From positions 8,923,608 to 8,987,607 of the forward strand of contig NC_088299.1 in NCBI RefSeq assembly GCF_032854445.1: a stretch of 64,000 nucleotides of DNA. The letters run 5' to 3'. Below the pieces are notes generated by a model, which worked only from the letters and a program-made list of their open reading frames with translations, was not told the origin of the DNA and did not search any database. Positions 1 to 11,376 of this stretch are shown piece after piece; position 1 is the stretch's first letter; the number at the start of each line of letters is the position of its first letter. Made by a program: the position numbers and the translations under genes. This stretch comes from Liolophura sinensis. Lineage: Eukaryota; Mollusca; Polyplacophora; Chitonida; Chitonidae.

Positions 1-174
1 TGGCGGCTAACTTCACACAACCGACACTAGGCCTATTTGTCCACAGATTTATTTGAATTTCTTGCACTTGAGAGTAGGACTATATGAACGTTGTTTTTAT
101 CAAAAACTTTTATACTTGTCGAACTCATGTAAAAATAATCTAAAATTTTTATTTATTATTCTTGGTGTTCATAG

Positions 175-1575
175 CACCCAAGTTACACTTCGGGATCTGG
201 TTATCCAAACGACATCGCCATCCTGAGGTTCAGTTCTAGCTTCCCAAGCACCACGTACATCCAGACGATCACAATGGCGTCCAGCACAAGCAGCGACTTT
301 ACTGGAGTGACATGTACGATCTCGGGCTGGGGTAGAACGAGTGGTAAGTTCATTAAACCGCTCAATACTGCTTGCATACACATGCCAGGTGATGTGGAGC
401 GACTGATTTTTGTCTTGCATGTGTAAACTTACACCTTGCGTCCAACTCCCTGTCTGTTTTCTGACGACGATGACAAATTATGAGCGCAACTAAACAGAAA
501 AAAAACGATAGCATGTATGATAACTTCATCGTCTAATAGGCCACTTATAATTATTGTTAACCACAAGTTAACTATTATTAACCCTATGGACAGAGAGGCC
601 AGATTCTCTGAAACTCTCGTTCATGATTGATTGTAATTCCGCCTAACCTAGGGGACCTAGGGGGCTAGGGGATGTATATTTGAACTACATCGCCACGTTG
701 GATATATGAACAGTTGCAATCATAGCGCAACCGAGGTACATATTTTATTATTGACTTATATAGCTTATATTCCAGCATGGTGCACGTTTTGAATATTGAT
801 TTCATTCAGTCACCTAGAACATACTTTGCGCGTTATTAACATCACTGAAAACTGTTGACGGCTTCGCTTAGTATGATTCCGTCCTATTTTCGTACTTTAA
901 ACACGCTCTTTGGTAGTTTGAGTTAAACATCGTTTTGAGAATTGGCCTTGTGATTATTGGTCCTGAACGTCCATTTTGGTTGACGGCTGGTATACAGTTG
1001 TGTGTTTGGATGTACAGACAGATTAACGTCCTTCCAAATGATCTCACGAGTTCTGAAATAAAGACAAAAGAAAAAGAAATCGATTTGTATTATCAGGTGG
1101 TGGAAGTACTGCTTCTACGTTGAGATACGCGAACATGCCCGCCATTTCCAACTCGGAATGTGCCTCACGATGGTCAAGTATTTCCGGAGCTGCCATCAAC
1201 TCAGGTCACATCTGTGTCTACCAGTCAGGAAAATCCGCCTGCAGTGTAAGATTTCGTATTTTTAGTAGTTTAATTTCTTTTAGTTCAATCGCATGCATAA
1301 AGATGTTTTATACCCGGTGATTTTTTTGTTAGTACCCAGCCACTAATGTCGTTTTTTTGGTTAATATTCCGACTTAGTCCACGAATATGTCATGACCCAT
1401 CTTGGCTGATGGTTCGGTTTTTTCTGTCTGACAGGGTGACAGTGGCGGTCCGATGGTGTGCAGCGGAATTCTGGCAGGAATCACCTCCTGGGGAATCTCT
1501 TCGTGCAGCGGTGGTTACCCGAGTGTGTATTCCCGTGTTAGCTATTTCAGAAATTGGATCAACTCTAATCTGTAA
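175..1575 (+). CDS. Chymotrypsin-like serine protease (S1 family), last three exons
   Basis: Three exons join in phase: 175-343 (acceptor AG at 173-174, donor GTAAGT at 344), 1097-1245 (donor GTAAGA) and 1435-1575 (stop TAA). The first carries the catalytic Asp in NDIAIL and the GWGRTS segment; the last opens with GDSGGP, containing the nucleophile Ser. The His-bearing exon and signal peptide must lie left of the window, so the gene is 5' partial. The residue six before the catalytic Ser is Ser (SACSGDSGG), as in chymotrypsins; trypsins have Asp there, so cleavage after aromatic or large hydrophobic residues is expected. Cys pairs around the active Ser and near the C-terminus ([14 protein letters not shown]) fit the fold. 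It is probably a secreted digestive or defence protease. The family call is firm; specificity is inferred from one pocket residue. Intron 1 contains an R1 repeat ending about 75 bp before exon 2. Confidence 0.9.
588..1020 (+). repeat. Dispersed repeat R1, copy 1 (in protease intron)
   Basis: Starts TATGGACAGAG, runs through ATGAACAGTTGCAATC and a block around CATGATTCCGTCCTATTTTCG, and ends in GGTTGACGGCTGGTATAC. The same ordered blocks recur near 12.85-13.33, 48.31-48.54 and 50.30-57.07 kb. I see no long ORF, terminal inverted repeat or tRNA-like head, so its class is unknown. It preserves the empty target site (ATGA at 706-709) used by the LTR element at 50.4 kb. Confidence 0.7.
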
Positions 1576-1618
1576 CACTAAGGAAAGCGATGTCTGAAGT
1601 TGTTTGAGATAACCTCCA

Positions 1619-1624
1619 AATAAA
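1619..1624 (+). promoter_or_regulatory. Polyadenylation signal of the serine protease gene
   Basis: AATAAA lies 44 bases after the protease stop codon, a normal spacing for a short 3' UTR. It supports 1435-1575 being the terminal exon. Confidence 0.6.
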
Positions 1625-1943
1625 CAAATTGTTTGTGGTTGAAAGACGAATTCTGTGTTGTTGTTCGCCTTGATTCCCGGCTGTACTAAAATCGACCACA
1701 ACTATTTTTTCTGATGTCTTTTGTATAACTTTATAAATGAATTTTTAATCTAGAATTCTTTAGAAGCCATTGAGATGCTCCGTGTTAAAGCACCCAGAAA
1801 CACTATGTTACGAAACTCGTTCCCCACGCACATATGGTTAAAAGGCTAGTCAGGGTGTGAATGACGCAAACAGAAACAGTTGCATGCTTGGGATTATGCA
1901 GATAACTGACGCCTGAATTGATCAAAACTACTAACGTTTATGT

Positions 1944-2070
1944 GATTGGGTGTTTTACGTCGTTCTCAAAAATATTTCACTTATACGACTGCGGCCAGCA
2001 TTATGCGGGAGAAAACCACGACTATCAGCAGGTTTCTGGCTGACCTACGGACGGAGAGGAAGCCAGCATA
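1944..2070 (-). mobile_element. SINE-A fragment, reverse orientation
   Basis: Reads GGGTGTTTTACGTCGTTCTC, then the cacttatacgactgcggccagcat block and the pyrimidine-poor middle to ggaagccagcat. It covers the 3' tail and central body; the tRNA-like head is missing. Confidence 0.65.
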
Positions 2071-3289
2071 TAAAAAACTGATAACATATCAGCGCTTTCC
2101 ATATGGTCAGTGTGTGATATTTCACTTTTTTTTAAAATTGTGATATCTCTGTTATGTAACATCACAAGAACAAAAATGTTTTGATTACTTTATCAATACA
2201 CAAATACATTTAGTCTGTTGTAATTTCTTTGAAAAGTGAATGTTGAAAACATTTTTGGCATATGTTGGGAATATACAGGCGGGGTTTTATCGATAGTAAT
2301 GTCAGATATGAATTGGGGTGTACTGAATCATAGCCTGTTTATGCCATTCTACACGCATGCGAGCATGCACAACCTCCTACATCGTCCTACTACATTGTTG
2401 TCCCATTAACAACAATGGTTCATGAAATGGCGGACTGACCTTTGAGAGCCGATAAAACCATTTTCCCCTTTAAGATATAAACTCAAAAGTTTATTGGTTC
2501 TCATAAGCTAAATGAAAGCAAGCGCAAATTCTAAATAGCTGCGCTTGTCCCAATCTTGGATTGCGTGTCGTCTAGTTCCCGGAACTTTCATAAGTGATTC
2601 TTCATCTTTAATTGACCAATGGGATCTAAGCGTCAGTCTTGACATTTGTTTACCACGCGTAGACTATGAAGGGTCGTTCCAAAGCCACAATGGCAAGACT
2701 ATCAAAGGAATATGTAAGAGATAGTATAACCAAAAAAAAAAAAAAAAAAAGCAAACTGGTAACATGTAAGGGAAAAGCAGACTATATTCTAGGCATGACA
2801 TCCACTTCAAATTTTAAACTTGTTGTCATTCTATAATTTGCAGGTCGAATACAAATGCAAAATCGCAGAGGCCCATGATGAAAGGTATAGAGTGTCAAAA
2901 ATTTAACCGGTCCACTGAATGAGAGAGCGACTGAACCACCGTGAAGTGAAACTACCAGTTCAGCTTAGTTGAACAAGGAATGGTTTTAGTTACATTTCCA
3001 CCTTATTCAGCTTTGTCCTCGACAATCTCTATACTAGTGTGGTCGCGTGTTCGATCCAGCTCTCAGTGGTTCGGCTGCGATCACCGGGCAAAGGTCCAAC
3101 GTGTAGTCTGGTTTCGTCCAGTTTGGTGTAATTTTTCTCTGGAAATAATGACTAAAACACATACATAAACAGTTAGAGTAAACCTCTATCTCAACTGACA
3201 AGGGGCAATGTTTCATTGGTTTTCTGTGACTATTTAGGGGCTCTTACACGGAGCCGAGTTCGGCCTATTTTTAGTGACGAGTGCGTCAC
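2071..3289. other. Intergenic, no gene seen
   Basis: No ORF with exon-like features. It contains an A-run at about 2733-2751 and otherwise unique AT-rich sequence. Confidence 0.5.
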
Positions 3290-3960
3290 GTGTTAAATTC
3301 GTGAAATGTCGCGGATACTCAGGCGTTGTCGGCAAAAGGTCGTGGAGTTATCGTGACTTTGCCCTGGCAAGGTCATGCTGATCTGGCCCAGTCCTGTTGA
3401 GTCGGGACTTTTTTGAACATATTTGAAATTTTGAGTACTCGTGCAAAGTCGTAAATATATCGTGGTATAGTCGTAGAGCAGTCGTTGTATTTGGGGCTCT
3501 GTCGTACAAGTCGTGCTGCAGTCCTACTGTTGTCGTAGTACAGTCGTCTTGTTACTTTTGTATACTCTTTGAACACTCGTGGAGTAGTCGTATCGTTGTC
3601 GTTGTCAAGTTCTGCTGTTGTCGTACAATACCCGTGTGTATGTCACGGAATCTCATTATCACGTGATCAGACACACGTGATCAGACATTTGCGTTTAAAA
3701 GGGGAGTGAATTAAATTTATCGTTCAGTCTTAAGTTGAGTTGAGAAGTCAGTTGAGAAGTCCTACTACTCATGGAGCAGTCGAGCAGGTCGTGACTCTGT
3801 TCTACTACACTCCTACTTCACTCTGGTCTGGTCGTAGAAAGGTCTGGGTTAGTCGGGATAAAAGTCGTGGCAGTATTTTCCTGTAGTCCTACTACAGTCC
3901 TGATTTCCTCGTACCTAGGTAGGCTTTCATTCATTTAAACAGGACTGCAGTAGAACTATA
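3290..3960. repeat. Degenerate GTCGT-rich tandem repeat
   Basis: The pentamer GTCGT, or close variants such as GTCCT and GTCGG, recurs every 8 to 20 bases (GTCGTAGAGCAGTCGTTG and similar) from about 3300 to 3920. Spacing is irregular, so it is a decayed short-period repeat and not a clean minisatellite. A separate direct repeat, CACGTGATCAGACA, occurs twice near 3661-3690. Short ORFs across it are by-products of the repeat. Confidence 0.55.
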
Positions 3961-5229
3961 CCAACACATACTATAATTACCCGCAATCATTTTCGTAAAA
4001 CTTACACCAGGGAGTAGGCCCTACTGTTTAAGATGCGCGCGCAACAAAATCGGCGATGAATATGATGCTGAACCTTGTGAGCCTTCTCATTAGCTCAGAG
4101 GCTACAGATCTAACGGATCATAGGATCTGGAATGAGAAAAGACTGACAATTCAAGAGATGTGCAGCTTTTGTTCCCTTTCTATTCTAAGAGCATTTAGCT
4201 TCTTATTTTAATTATCACAAAATTTACTGATTTACTGTTCTAGAGCATGTCTGCTATCTTGTCATTGCAATCTCCGTTTATGCCTTTTTTCGGCCAGTAC
4301 TCGGGAATTTCCGGAACTGACGTCATTCTCATACGTGGAATCACAGTCTCCCTACAGCTGCTTTGACAGAGTTCACAGTCTAAGCCACTGGCCTAGCTCA
4401 TTATAAAACCGTCGGACTAGCTCTTGTGGCCTTACGGAAACTTACCTATAAAAACATTTTTTTTCAGTTTCCATTCATGATAACATGTTAAACAATTTAA
4501 ACAAACCTCATGAGAAACATTATATTTCATAAATCCTTTCAACCTATATATGTATCGGAACGGACATTCATTCACCAGAATTCAATCAATGTGGACGTTC
4601 CATCTGAATAATCGGTAGATTTTGCTTTGATCGTTCGATATGCCGTGAAAGCGCTTAGTAAACCTTAGTAAACTGAAGATAAATCGCAAGCAAACGTGAG
4701 ACGGTTGGAGTTATCGCAAGTGCATTAGCTGCTATCAAAAGTTATCATTCGCTGTCTCATATCAATTCTGACTGGCCTTAGTCGGTCGGGAGCGTCGCAG
4801 GCGAATTTTAAGAATGGCACGAGCTGTTTTGTCACAGTGTGGTTCTGACTTCACGCAGCCACTTGACTATAGAGGATATGTAAGAGTTCTGTAAGAGTCG
4901 CAAGGCCAGATTAGGTGTAAGCCATTTTTTTGATTTCGATTTCGACGGATCACTGCGGCTGTAAAGTTCAGGAGTGAGTGGGCTTTAACACGGGAGTGTA
5001 GATCTTTGATCGAGTCAAGAATAATACGCTCTGACTAAACACTGTGTTTCAATCCCCATTGTGACATTTATTATAACATGAACATCTACGTATTCATAAC
5101 CACCTAAATTCTGGAGGGAGTATTTAAAAAACACCAGTCTTTTCTCAAACAGAGGAGTATATCTGTACCTTCCCGTCAAACCGACGTACCAAAGCTTTAC
5201 GGGATTCCAGCAGTGCGTAAATCCCCATT
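3961..5229. other. Intergenic, no gene seen
   Basis: AT-rich unique sequence with no convincing ORF, splice-site pair or repeat. Confidence 0.45.
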
Positions 5230-5426
5230 CTAAGCTCGCTTTGTTGAGGGATCAAAAAGCTCTACCATTAAACTTGTATCTACTGTGTTAACGAAGGCAC
5301 TGCAAGAAGTACAGCCATTTTGCAGTATGTACCTCTGTGCAATTGCCAAAAAATTATGCGTCAACTGTATGTGGATAAGTAAAAACTCTAAACGTCTCAC
5401 CAAAAAAAAAAACAAAACAAAAAACA

Positions 5427-5472
5427 AAAAAAATGCTCCCATTTTGGCCGACCTATATCTGTTCTCATATGA
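5427..5472 (+). pseudogene. Possible Penelope-like reverse transcriptase scrap
   Basis: The translation NAPILADLYLFSYE resembles the conserved APLLADLFLYSYE stretch of Penelope-type reverse transcriptases. Only this block is recognisable: the residues before it are low complexity (an A-rich run) and a SINE-B begins directly after it. Too short to be certain. Confidence 0.3.
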
Positions 5473-5565
5473 GTGAGTGAGTGCTTGGGGTTTAACGTCG
5501 TACTTAACAATTTTTCAGTCATATGACGACGAAGGAATCCTTAGAGTGTTATGTGCCTCCTTGTT
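5466..5565 (-). mobile_element. SINE-B 3' fragment, reverse orientation
   Basis: Begins with GAGTGAGTGAGTGCTTGGGG, then the reverse complement of the TTAAAC tail and the block catatgacgacgaaggaatcc. The same block occurs in copies near 17.1, 21.3 and 24.9 kb. Confidence 0.6.
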
Positions 5566-5639
5566 TCCACCGCTCTTTCCACCTGAGGAAATCTGACAGA
5601 GTCGAGGGAAACCCACAACTATGCACAGGTTTGTGGCAA

Positions 5640-5872
5640 ACTACTTGTCACCAATGAGCTCGCTGTGAGTTCAAGTCCAACTCATACTGTCTTCCTCAGC
5701 AGCCATGCGTGGGAAGATCTGTGGGGAGCAATATGCGGATGGTCGTGGATTTTCCGCGGGCTCTGTCCGGTTTCCTCCCACCATAATGCTGGCCACAGTC
5801 GTATAAGTGAAATATTCTTGAGTAGGCCTACGGCGTAAAATACCAATCAAATCAATAAATAAATAAATATAA
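5640..5872 (+). mobile_element. SINE-A, forward, head truncated
   Basis: Contains the pol III B-box-like GAGTTCAAGTCC, the CCTCCCACCATAATGCTGGC block, the tail CGGCGTAAAATACCAATC and a terminal AAATA/AATAAA run. The A-box part of the tRNA-derived head is missing. Confidence 0.75.
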
Positions 5873-6794
5873 AGCCATGTACAGAAATAGACGCCTTGGT
5901 GGTGTCGCTATTCGATTTCGTTTTTTAAGCACTTTATTTTTTTTAAATTTTGCGGCATATTTGCTGACACGTGTTTTGTGATTTCTTGAGAAGTGTTATT
6001 TCAACCTGAACAAAATGAAGTACGTTAGTTTTTTGGGAACATATTCACGAAGAGTTTGCTAGTATGAAATTGTAACATAATTTTGAATCGCCATCATTAA
6101 TTTAAAAATATTTTCACAACTCATTACGTTTTTCTTGCCTTAGCAAGTCTTAGCTAACATTGGCGTTTACGTTTTCTTGAAAATATTGTTTTCTCTTATG
6201 TTCATTTCTGGATGTTTGCCAATATCTGTCACGTTTTCGGACAAATGCCTCGTATGCTGATATCTGGTCAGCCATGATATGTAAACGCGCAGTAAATGGA
6301 TACAAACCGAAATTTCCTCTATATCTCTTTCACAAAGTATTATATTTTATTCTTTTTTGTATTGAAGTTTGACACTTTCTTAAAAATATGGTATTTTGGT
6401 CAAGCTAATGGATGGAGAAATCCCAGGCCACAGGTGAAATGGCCAGTTTCAAAGCCATCGTCTGTAGCGAGACAGTAGCTTTACAGAAACGTATTAGTGT
6501 GGGAGTCTGTAGTTACATATATACTCGCTAAAAACTGAACTGTTAAATGTAATTTTCTTATTGAGGAGATGGAACATTTAAAATGTTACTTTAACTTTTC
6601 TGAAGTTTTAGAAATTTAACACTTTACAAAATGATTTATTCCGCATTATAAATGTAAAAAATTTTGCTACCTGCTTTACCTTACTGCATGCAAACAGGAG
6701 CAGCGCTGCGTAACATTTTAATATTGTGACACGGCATTTAACAGTTTTGTGTCAGTTTAGCATTGAAAATGGTGATATCTTAATATGAATCAGA

Positions 6795-6828
<34 letters not shown>

Positions 6829-7130
6829 TCAGAAAATGTTTCTTATCAATAAAAACAAGCACTCGACTTTGTATTTCAATATCGTCAGTTTATTTTTGGT
6901 GTCACCAGTGGTCATTTGAATATGATTTTAAATGAGAAAGGGGAATTAAATAAGATACAATATCACTCTTTTCTCGATAAAGCAAGAAAAATGGCCACCC
7001 CACCTCATCTTAACATATACACAAACTCCAGCTTAAACAAAATACAGACTGCTATATAACTTACAGATTGCCAAATAAAGTTGTAGGCAGAGTCTCATCT
7101 TACCTAACACCGTTTATAGCATGGCAAATA
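5873..7130. other. Intergenic; AAT microsatellite, no gene
   Basis: AT-rich with no exon candidates. It includes a perfect AAT trinucleotide run at about 6795-6828. Confidence 0.5.
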
Positions 7131-7724
7131 CATGACTAAGAATGAATGATTATGACTTAACGCCACATCGGCAATATTTCAGACATATCGTGGCGAGTAT
7201 GACTAAGAGAGGTGTCAGTTCAAGCGGCTACACCTGTGTTTGTAACTACTTAAGGAGTTCATGTTATCATGTTAAGGTTATCACTAGCACGACACGTAAT
7301 TTTTTTGTCGAATGAAATAGTCCTCACGTGTTTTCGTTTGACATATCCAACTATAATTTACTGCAAGTACTCCTACTGCCTTGTACAAATCACATTAACT
7401 GGGTTTCTGTCTATAGATGTCTGCTCTGGGATCGTTTTTTCTCAAAACGTCGTTCGGGAAATTTCAACCGCAAGTGAAGTCACCTTAACGTATAAAGTAC
7501 AGAGATCCTGAGGTCTAATTTCACCACACATGTATAGGATCGATGTTTCTAGCTCTTAAAAAATCAGCGAAAGCAAAAAAATGTATTTACTGGTTGATTT
7601 CATTGAAGTTTAACGCCGTACTTACGAATATTTTTTTATTAATACGATTGGTGTAATGTAATTTTATAGGCAGGGCAAACCGCAAAGGAAAAGAGACGCC
7701 GTCTGGAGATATTAATTAATTCAT

Positions 7725-7830
7725 TTATTTATTCGTTTGGTGTTTTACCCGTACTGAGGAACATTTCACTTATACGACTATGGTCAGCATCACAGTGGAC
7801 GGAATCCCACCAGTATAAGCTGGACTTGAT
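7725..7830 (-). mobile_element. SINE-A fragment, reverse
   Basis: Reads TTGGTGTTTTACCCGTACTG, then catttcacttatacgac and a diverged, internally deleted middle ending near the B-box region (gctggacttgatcgcattgg). Confidence 0.55.
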
Positions 7831-7893
7831 CGCATTGGTTTTATTTTAAAATTAGTTTATGTTAAATGTGTTATTTCATGTTAAATAACAGCA

Positions 7894-8208
7894 GGTGTTT
7901 TGAGTGATTCTAGACTAGTTGAGTATTATGAATGTAAAGAACATTCTAGACGAATGAATGACATCAGAATCCAAATTGTGTATCATATTTTCACAATTTT
8001 TTGTGTGTGTCTGATTCAGATGTTGATCGGCCTTGGAACGCCCTTTACGAACTACGAATGGTATATGAATGTCGGACTTGACGCTTATATTTGTGTGATT
8101 ATTCAGGGTTTATTGATTTATACCTGGATCAAGAATGTCCACAGTCAAGTTCCCGTCAACGAGGATAAATGGTTCTATAAAATGAATATTATGGTTTTAA
8201 AAAAATGA
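7894..8208 (+). CDS. Candidate 3'-terminal exon of an unidentified two-pass membrane segment
   Basis: A reading frame of about 100 residues follows a possible acceptor (AACAGCAG at 7887-7894) and has no ATG near its start, so it looks like an internal or last exon. It contains two hydrophobic helices, roughly IVYHIFTIFCVCLIQMLIGL and LDAYICVIIQGLLIYTWI, separated by a short aromatic loop (TPFTNYEWY), and a charged C-terminus ending VLKK. AATAAA occurs at 8251 and 8288, shortly after the stop, supporting a terminal exon. I do not recognise the family and found no upstream exon. A chance ORF remains possible. Confidence 0.35.
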   Translation, partial: GVLSDSRLVEYYECKEHSRRMNDIRIQIVYHIFTIFCVCLIQMLIGLGTPFTNYEWYMNVGLDAYICVIIQGLLIYTWIKNVHSQVPVNEDKWFYKMNIMVLKK

Positions 8209-8293
8209 CGAAATCACGCCCCCCACCCCCCTCCTCTCAAAATGTGCAAAAATAAATTTCATTTTTGAGGTTTGTTTTATGATTCAAAATAAA

Positions 8294-9297
8294 CCCTGTA
8301 TTTTATGTATATTTTCCGTGAATGATCCCAGATATTCGGTAATAACGTAATCAATGAAAATACTGGGAACGAAGCACCAGATCAACGCCACCAATAGGTC
8401 TGCTCTGAATTACCTCCCTTGTTACATGACAGCGATTATGACGTAACACGAAATTAGTTTTTGTGGCGTGAAACTACTAGAGAAGTGGGACCTCGCTTAT
8501 TAAATAATACAGTATGTAGGTTATGTGACAATAATGACAAATATTTTCTAGACAACAAAATGCACAAAAAAACGATATCAACTTTTGATCGACACAGAGA
8601 GATTTTGAACGAAGTCCATGTTTTCGGGCATATGAGTTCGCCAAAGCTGTCTTGTGCCACAATTTTACAATTACCTCCGAATGGATTAACAGTACGCAAC
8701 GTTTTTCCTGGGCTTTCTGAATAAATATACAAAGTTAAACTCTGTTTTAAAACAATGTTTGTAACTACCTTATGCTGTTTTAAATACAAAACTTGCCATT
8801 AACCAACTTCTGAGGTTCCACCTAACCACAGCTTGCTCCTAAAACACATCTTTAAAACGGGAGAGTGACATTGTAGGAGGTAATTCCTTACGGCCCTCAC
8901 AGGGCTCTCCCCCTAACAAAGTTGATGTTACCCTTGACGCCACGCGACATCAGGTTACTTAATCCCCCGGTAGATCACTACGGCATGTTTAAGCATTTTC
9001 TGCCTTAAGACGAAAGCTGAGAAGCTATGTTTGTGCTGTTGGGCCACATCATATGCTCCATATTAAGAAGTCTTAAGGGGTTTGATATATCCCCGGGACG
9101 TTAAATCATGATCTGATATTGTTCAGTAATCAGACTATACGACAAAAACTCTGATGTAAAATACTTGCAGACACTAAACAATTCAAAGACACTGACCGAA
9201 AGATATATGAAACAGATATGAAAGGTCCAATGCTATAGGCTACAAAACAGCTAGCCACGTGGGATTTCTCGACTCACTGTAATGCATTCTCTCATCA
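8294..9297. other. Intergenic, no gene seen
   Basis: Short overlapping ORFs occur on both strands near 8454-8789. None shows a recognisable domain or splice framing. Confidence 0.4.
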
Positions 9298-9478
9298 AGG
9301 CTTAATCCAGTGCCACCAATACGATCGCTCTGAGATCAAATCCAGCTCACATTGGCTTCCTCTCCGGTGGTACCTGGGAAGGCCTGTCAGAAACCAGCGG
9401 GTAGTCGTGGGCTTCCCCGAGCGTAGAAGTGAAATATTCTTGAGCACGTCTAAAATACCAACAAAATAAATCAATTCA
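9298..9478 (+). mobile_element. SINE-A, forward, diverged
   Basis: Carries ccaccaatacgatcgctctgag (B-box region), CTTCCTCTCCGGTGGTACCTG, GTGAAATATTCTTGAGCACG and the CTAAAATACCAACAAAATAA tail. An internal segment after the proline-like CCCCGAG block is deleted. Confidence 0.7.
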
Positions 9479-9559
9479 CTGACTTTGGAATCTTAATCAC
9501 AATCCATTTCGGGGCGTTGCACGTTTTACAGAACTACACGAATTTCTGATCAATAGCAT

Positions 9560-9690
9560 CTATGGGAAGTTCCACAGCGTTATACAACAATAACATACAG
9601 ATATCTACATGGCTGCTAACTACACTCAACTATTAGCAGATCTTTATTTGTTTCTATATGCTTCGAAACATAAACATGTTGGTGACGTAA
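9560..9690 (+). pseudogene. Penelope-like element reverse transcriptase fragment
   Basis: Around 9580-9680 one frame reads VIQQ, a stop, then HTDIYMAANYTQLLADLY, followed by FLYASKH. This parallels the PMGTNxAPLLADLFL block of Penelope-type reverse transcriptases, including residues before the stop. The in-frame stop and lack of flanking domains make it a dead remnant. It matches the shorter scrap near 5.43 kb, and a similar TGGCGGCTAACTTCAC start sits at bases 1-16 of the window. Confidence 0.45.
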
Positions 9691-10984
9691 GTCTGATCAA
9701 AAGCAAATGCTTCCTTAATCGGATAAAACAGGAATCCTTGCTCCGATTTGTTTGTATACAGACAAGGCAGTGTGATACTGAGTATGTGCGTTAAACGCAG
9801 GGATGGGCAACAATGTTTACATGTTCAAGACACACGACAAACATGGGACGAGACAAGGTTAAGCAGGCGCTGGGGCGAGAGAAATCCAAGTCTGCATGTG
9901 TGGTTTATAACTGACATGAAGCCAGATATCACCGGTTACGTGTGACCAATTGTTAAATTTGAAACTGCTGTCGATGCTTTTGTTTTCTCTCCACACTTTT
10001 ATAATATGGATCATATTAACCAGGTATGTGGTATGTAACGTCACTTAAATCATATAATGTATATCGATGCACAAAAAACGCGAATATTGACAAGAAATAC
10101 ATAAATAGGCCTATAGATTTTAGGGCTAGAAAAAAGTGACTGTGATTTGGGTAACAAATAACGAGTGTAATGATTCAGTTGTTCATAAATTTATTCCTGA
10201 ACTTTTTGAAAAAGAAATTTGAACACACTGTTACAGATAATAATTTACAGCTTGAAATACCATGATTACTAAATAGTAAAATTAGAAATTTAAATTGTGG
10301 AAATTTGAAACATGTTTTAACCTTTTTCTAAATACATTTTTATATTTCCTTCCCTTTAAGGAAAGATGAAGTGCACTGTAGCCAATAGGTTGTCCAAGTC
10401 TCTAACTTCCCCGTCTTCGATCCCCACAACGACAGCCCCCTGGTGCAATATTTACTCCTCTGAGCCTTCCCTGTTTGTCCTCGGTTGCGTGATGTTGTCT
10501 CCGTTAGCGGGAGATCCTTCTCGTTCCCCGACGATAATCTCGCGTGTTTACCTTCGAGTGCCACCTGCCGGTGAAGGCGTTAACTAAACACGACACAGCA
10601 AACATCAACATCGATGTACAGGCATTTTCTGGCATAAACTTTGACAACCAACTCCATCAATGTTTCTTTTCAACGCTTTCAACCAGAGGCTGAACATCTG
10701 AGCAACTGTTACGAAAGAAAATCAAGTACACAGCACAGTACTCTGGCTGTTTTTGTGATCAGCTCCACGCAGGACGGGTAGACCTTATACGACTGGAATT
10801 TTACCGCCTTCCAAAATGTTTCTTTTCGAGAATTATTTTGCTTACAGACACTCAGATTTTGCCATATAATTCGAAATATTTTGTCAAATATTTGACAAAT
10901 AGCCAGTTTGGTTTTTGTGTGGGTTTGGTTAACTCTGATCGTCACCAGTGGAAATCCCCAGCAAATTTCGTGTCCGATCCTGGT
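9691..10984. other. Intergenic; GC-richer ORF island of unknown meaning
   Basis: Mostly AT-rich. The 10.37-10.59 kb stretch is GC-richer and open in two frames (plus 73 aa, minus 74 aa) after a pyrimidine tract ending in AAG. No domain is recognisable, so it is not called as a gene. Confidence 0.35.
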
Positions 10985-11300
10985 CAGCTCAACTAAACCT
11001 CCGATCTGTACATCTCGACCTCCAGACTACACAGCTCGATCTCCTATCTGTACAGCTCAATTTCCAATCAGTGCAGCTCGACCTCCCGTCTGTACACTCT
11101 GACACAAAGTCTGTACAGCTTAATTTCTAGTCTGTACAGCTCTATCTCCAGGCTATACAGCTAGACCTCCGGTGTGTACACTCCGACATCCAGTCTGTAC
11201 AGTTCGACCTCCGGTTTGTACACCCCTACACTCCGTCCGTACAGTGCGACCTCCAGAATTTACAAAGAGATCTTCCGTCTGTACCAGTGGGTTTAATCTT
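10985..11300 (+). repeat. 21-bp minisatellite upstream of the claudin-like gene
   Basis: About 15 imperfect units around CTCGACCTCCGGTCTGTACAG. Because 21 is a multiple of three, long stretches translate as a heptad-like repeat (RPPVCTA and variants), broken by stops near 11100. It ends about 75 bp before the proposed claudin start codon, so it may lie in the 5' UTR or promoter. Confidence 0.75.
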
Positions 11301-11376
11301 TCATACCAGTTGAACTCTTCGTATACACTTGGACCCTGTTCTTCGTGTACTTACAACAGCGACCCCCAAAAAGGCA

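Noticed and set aside
8454-8789. Overlapping ORFs of 111 and 87 codons on opposite strands
   Set aside because: No domain in either, composition like the surrounding intergenic DNA.
10340-10587. Overlapping ORFs in a GC-richer island, possible exon after CTTTAAG
   Set aside because: No recognisable domain in any frame, no ATG context or donor that pairs with a neighbour; kept only as an open question in the interval note.
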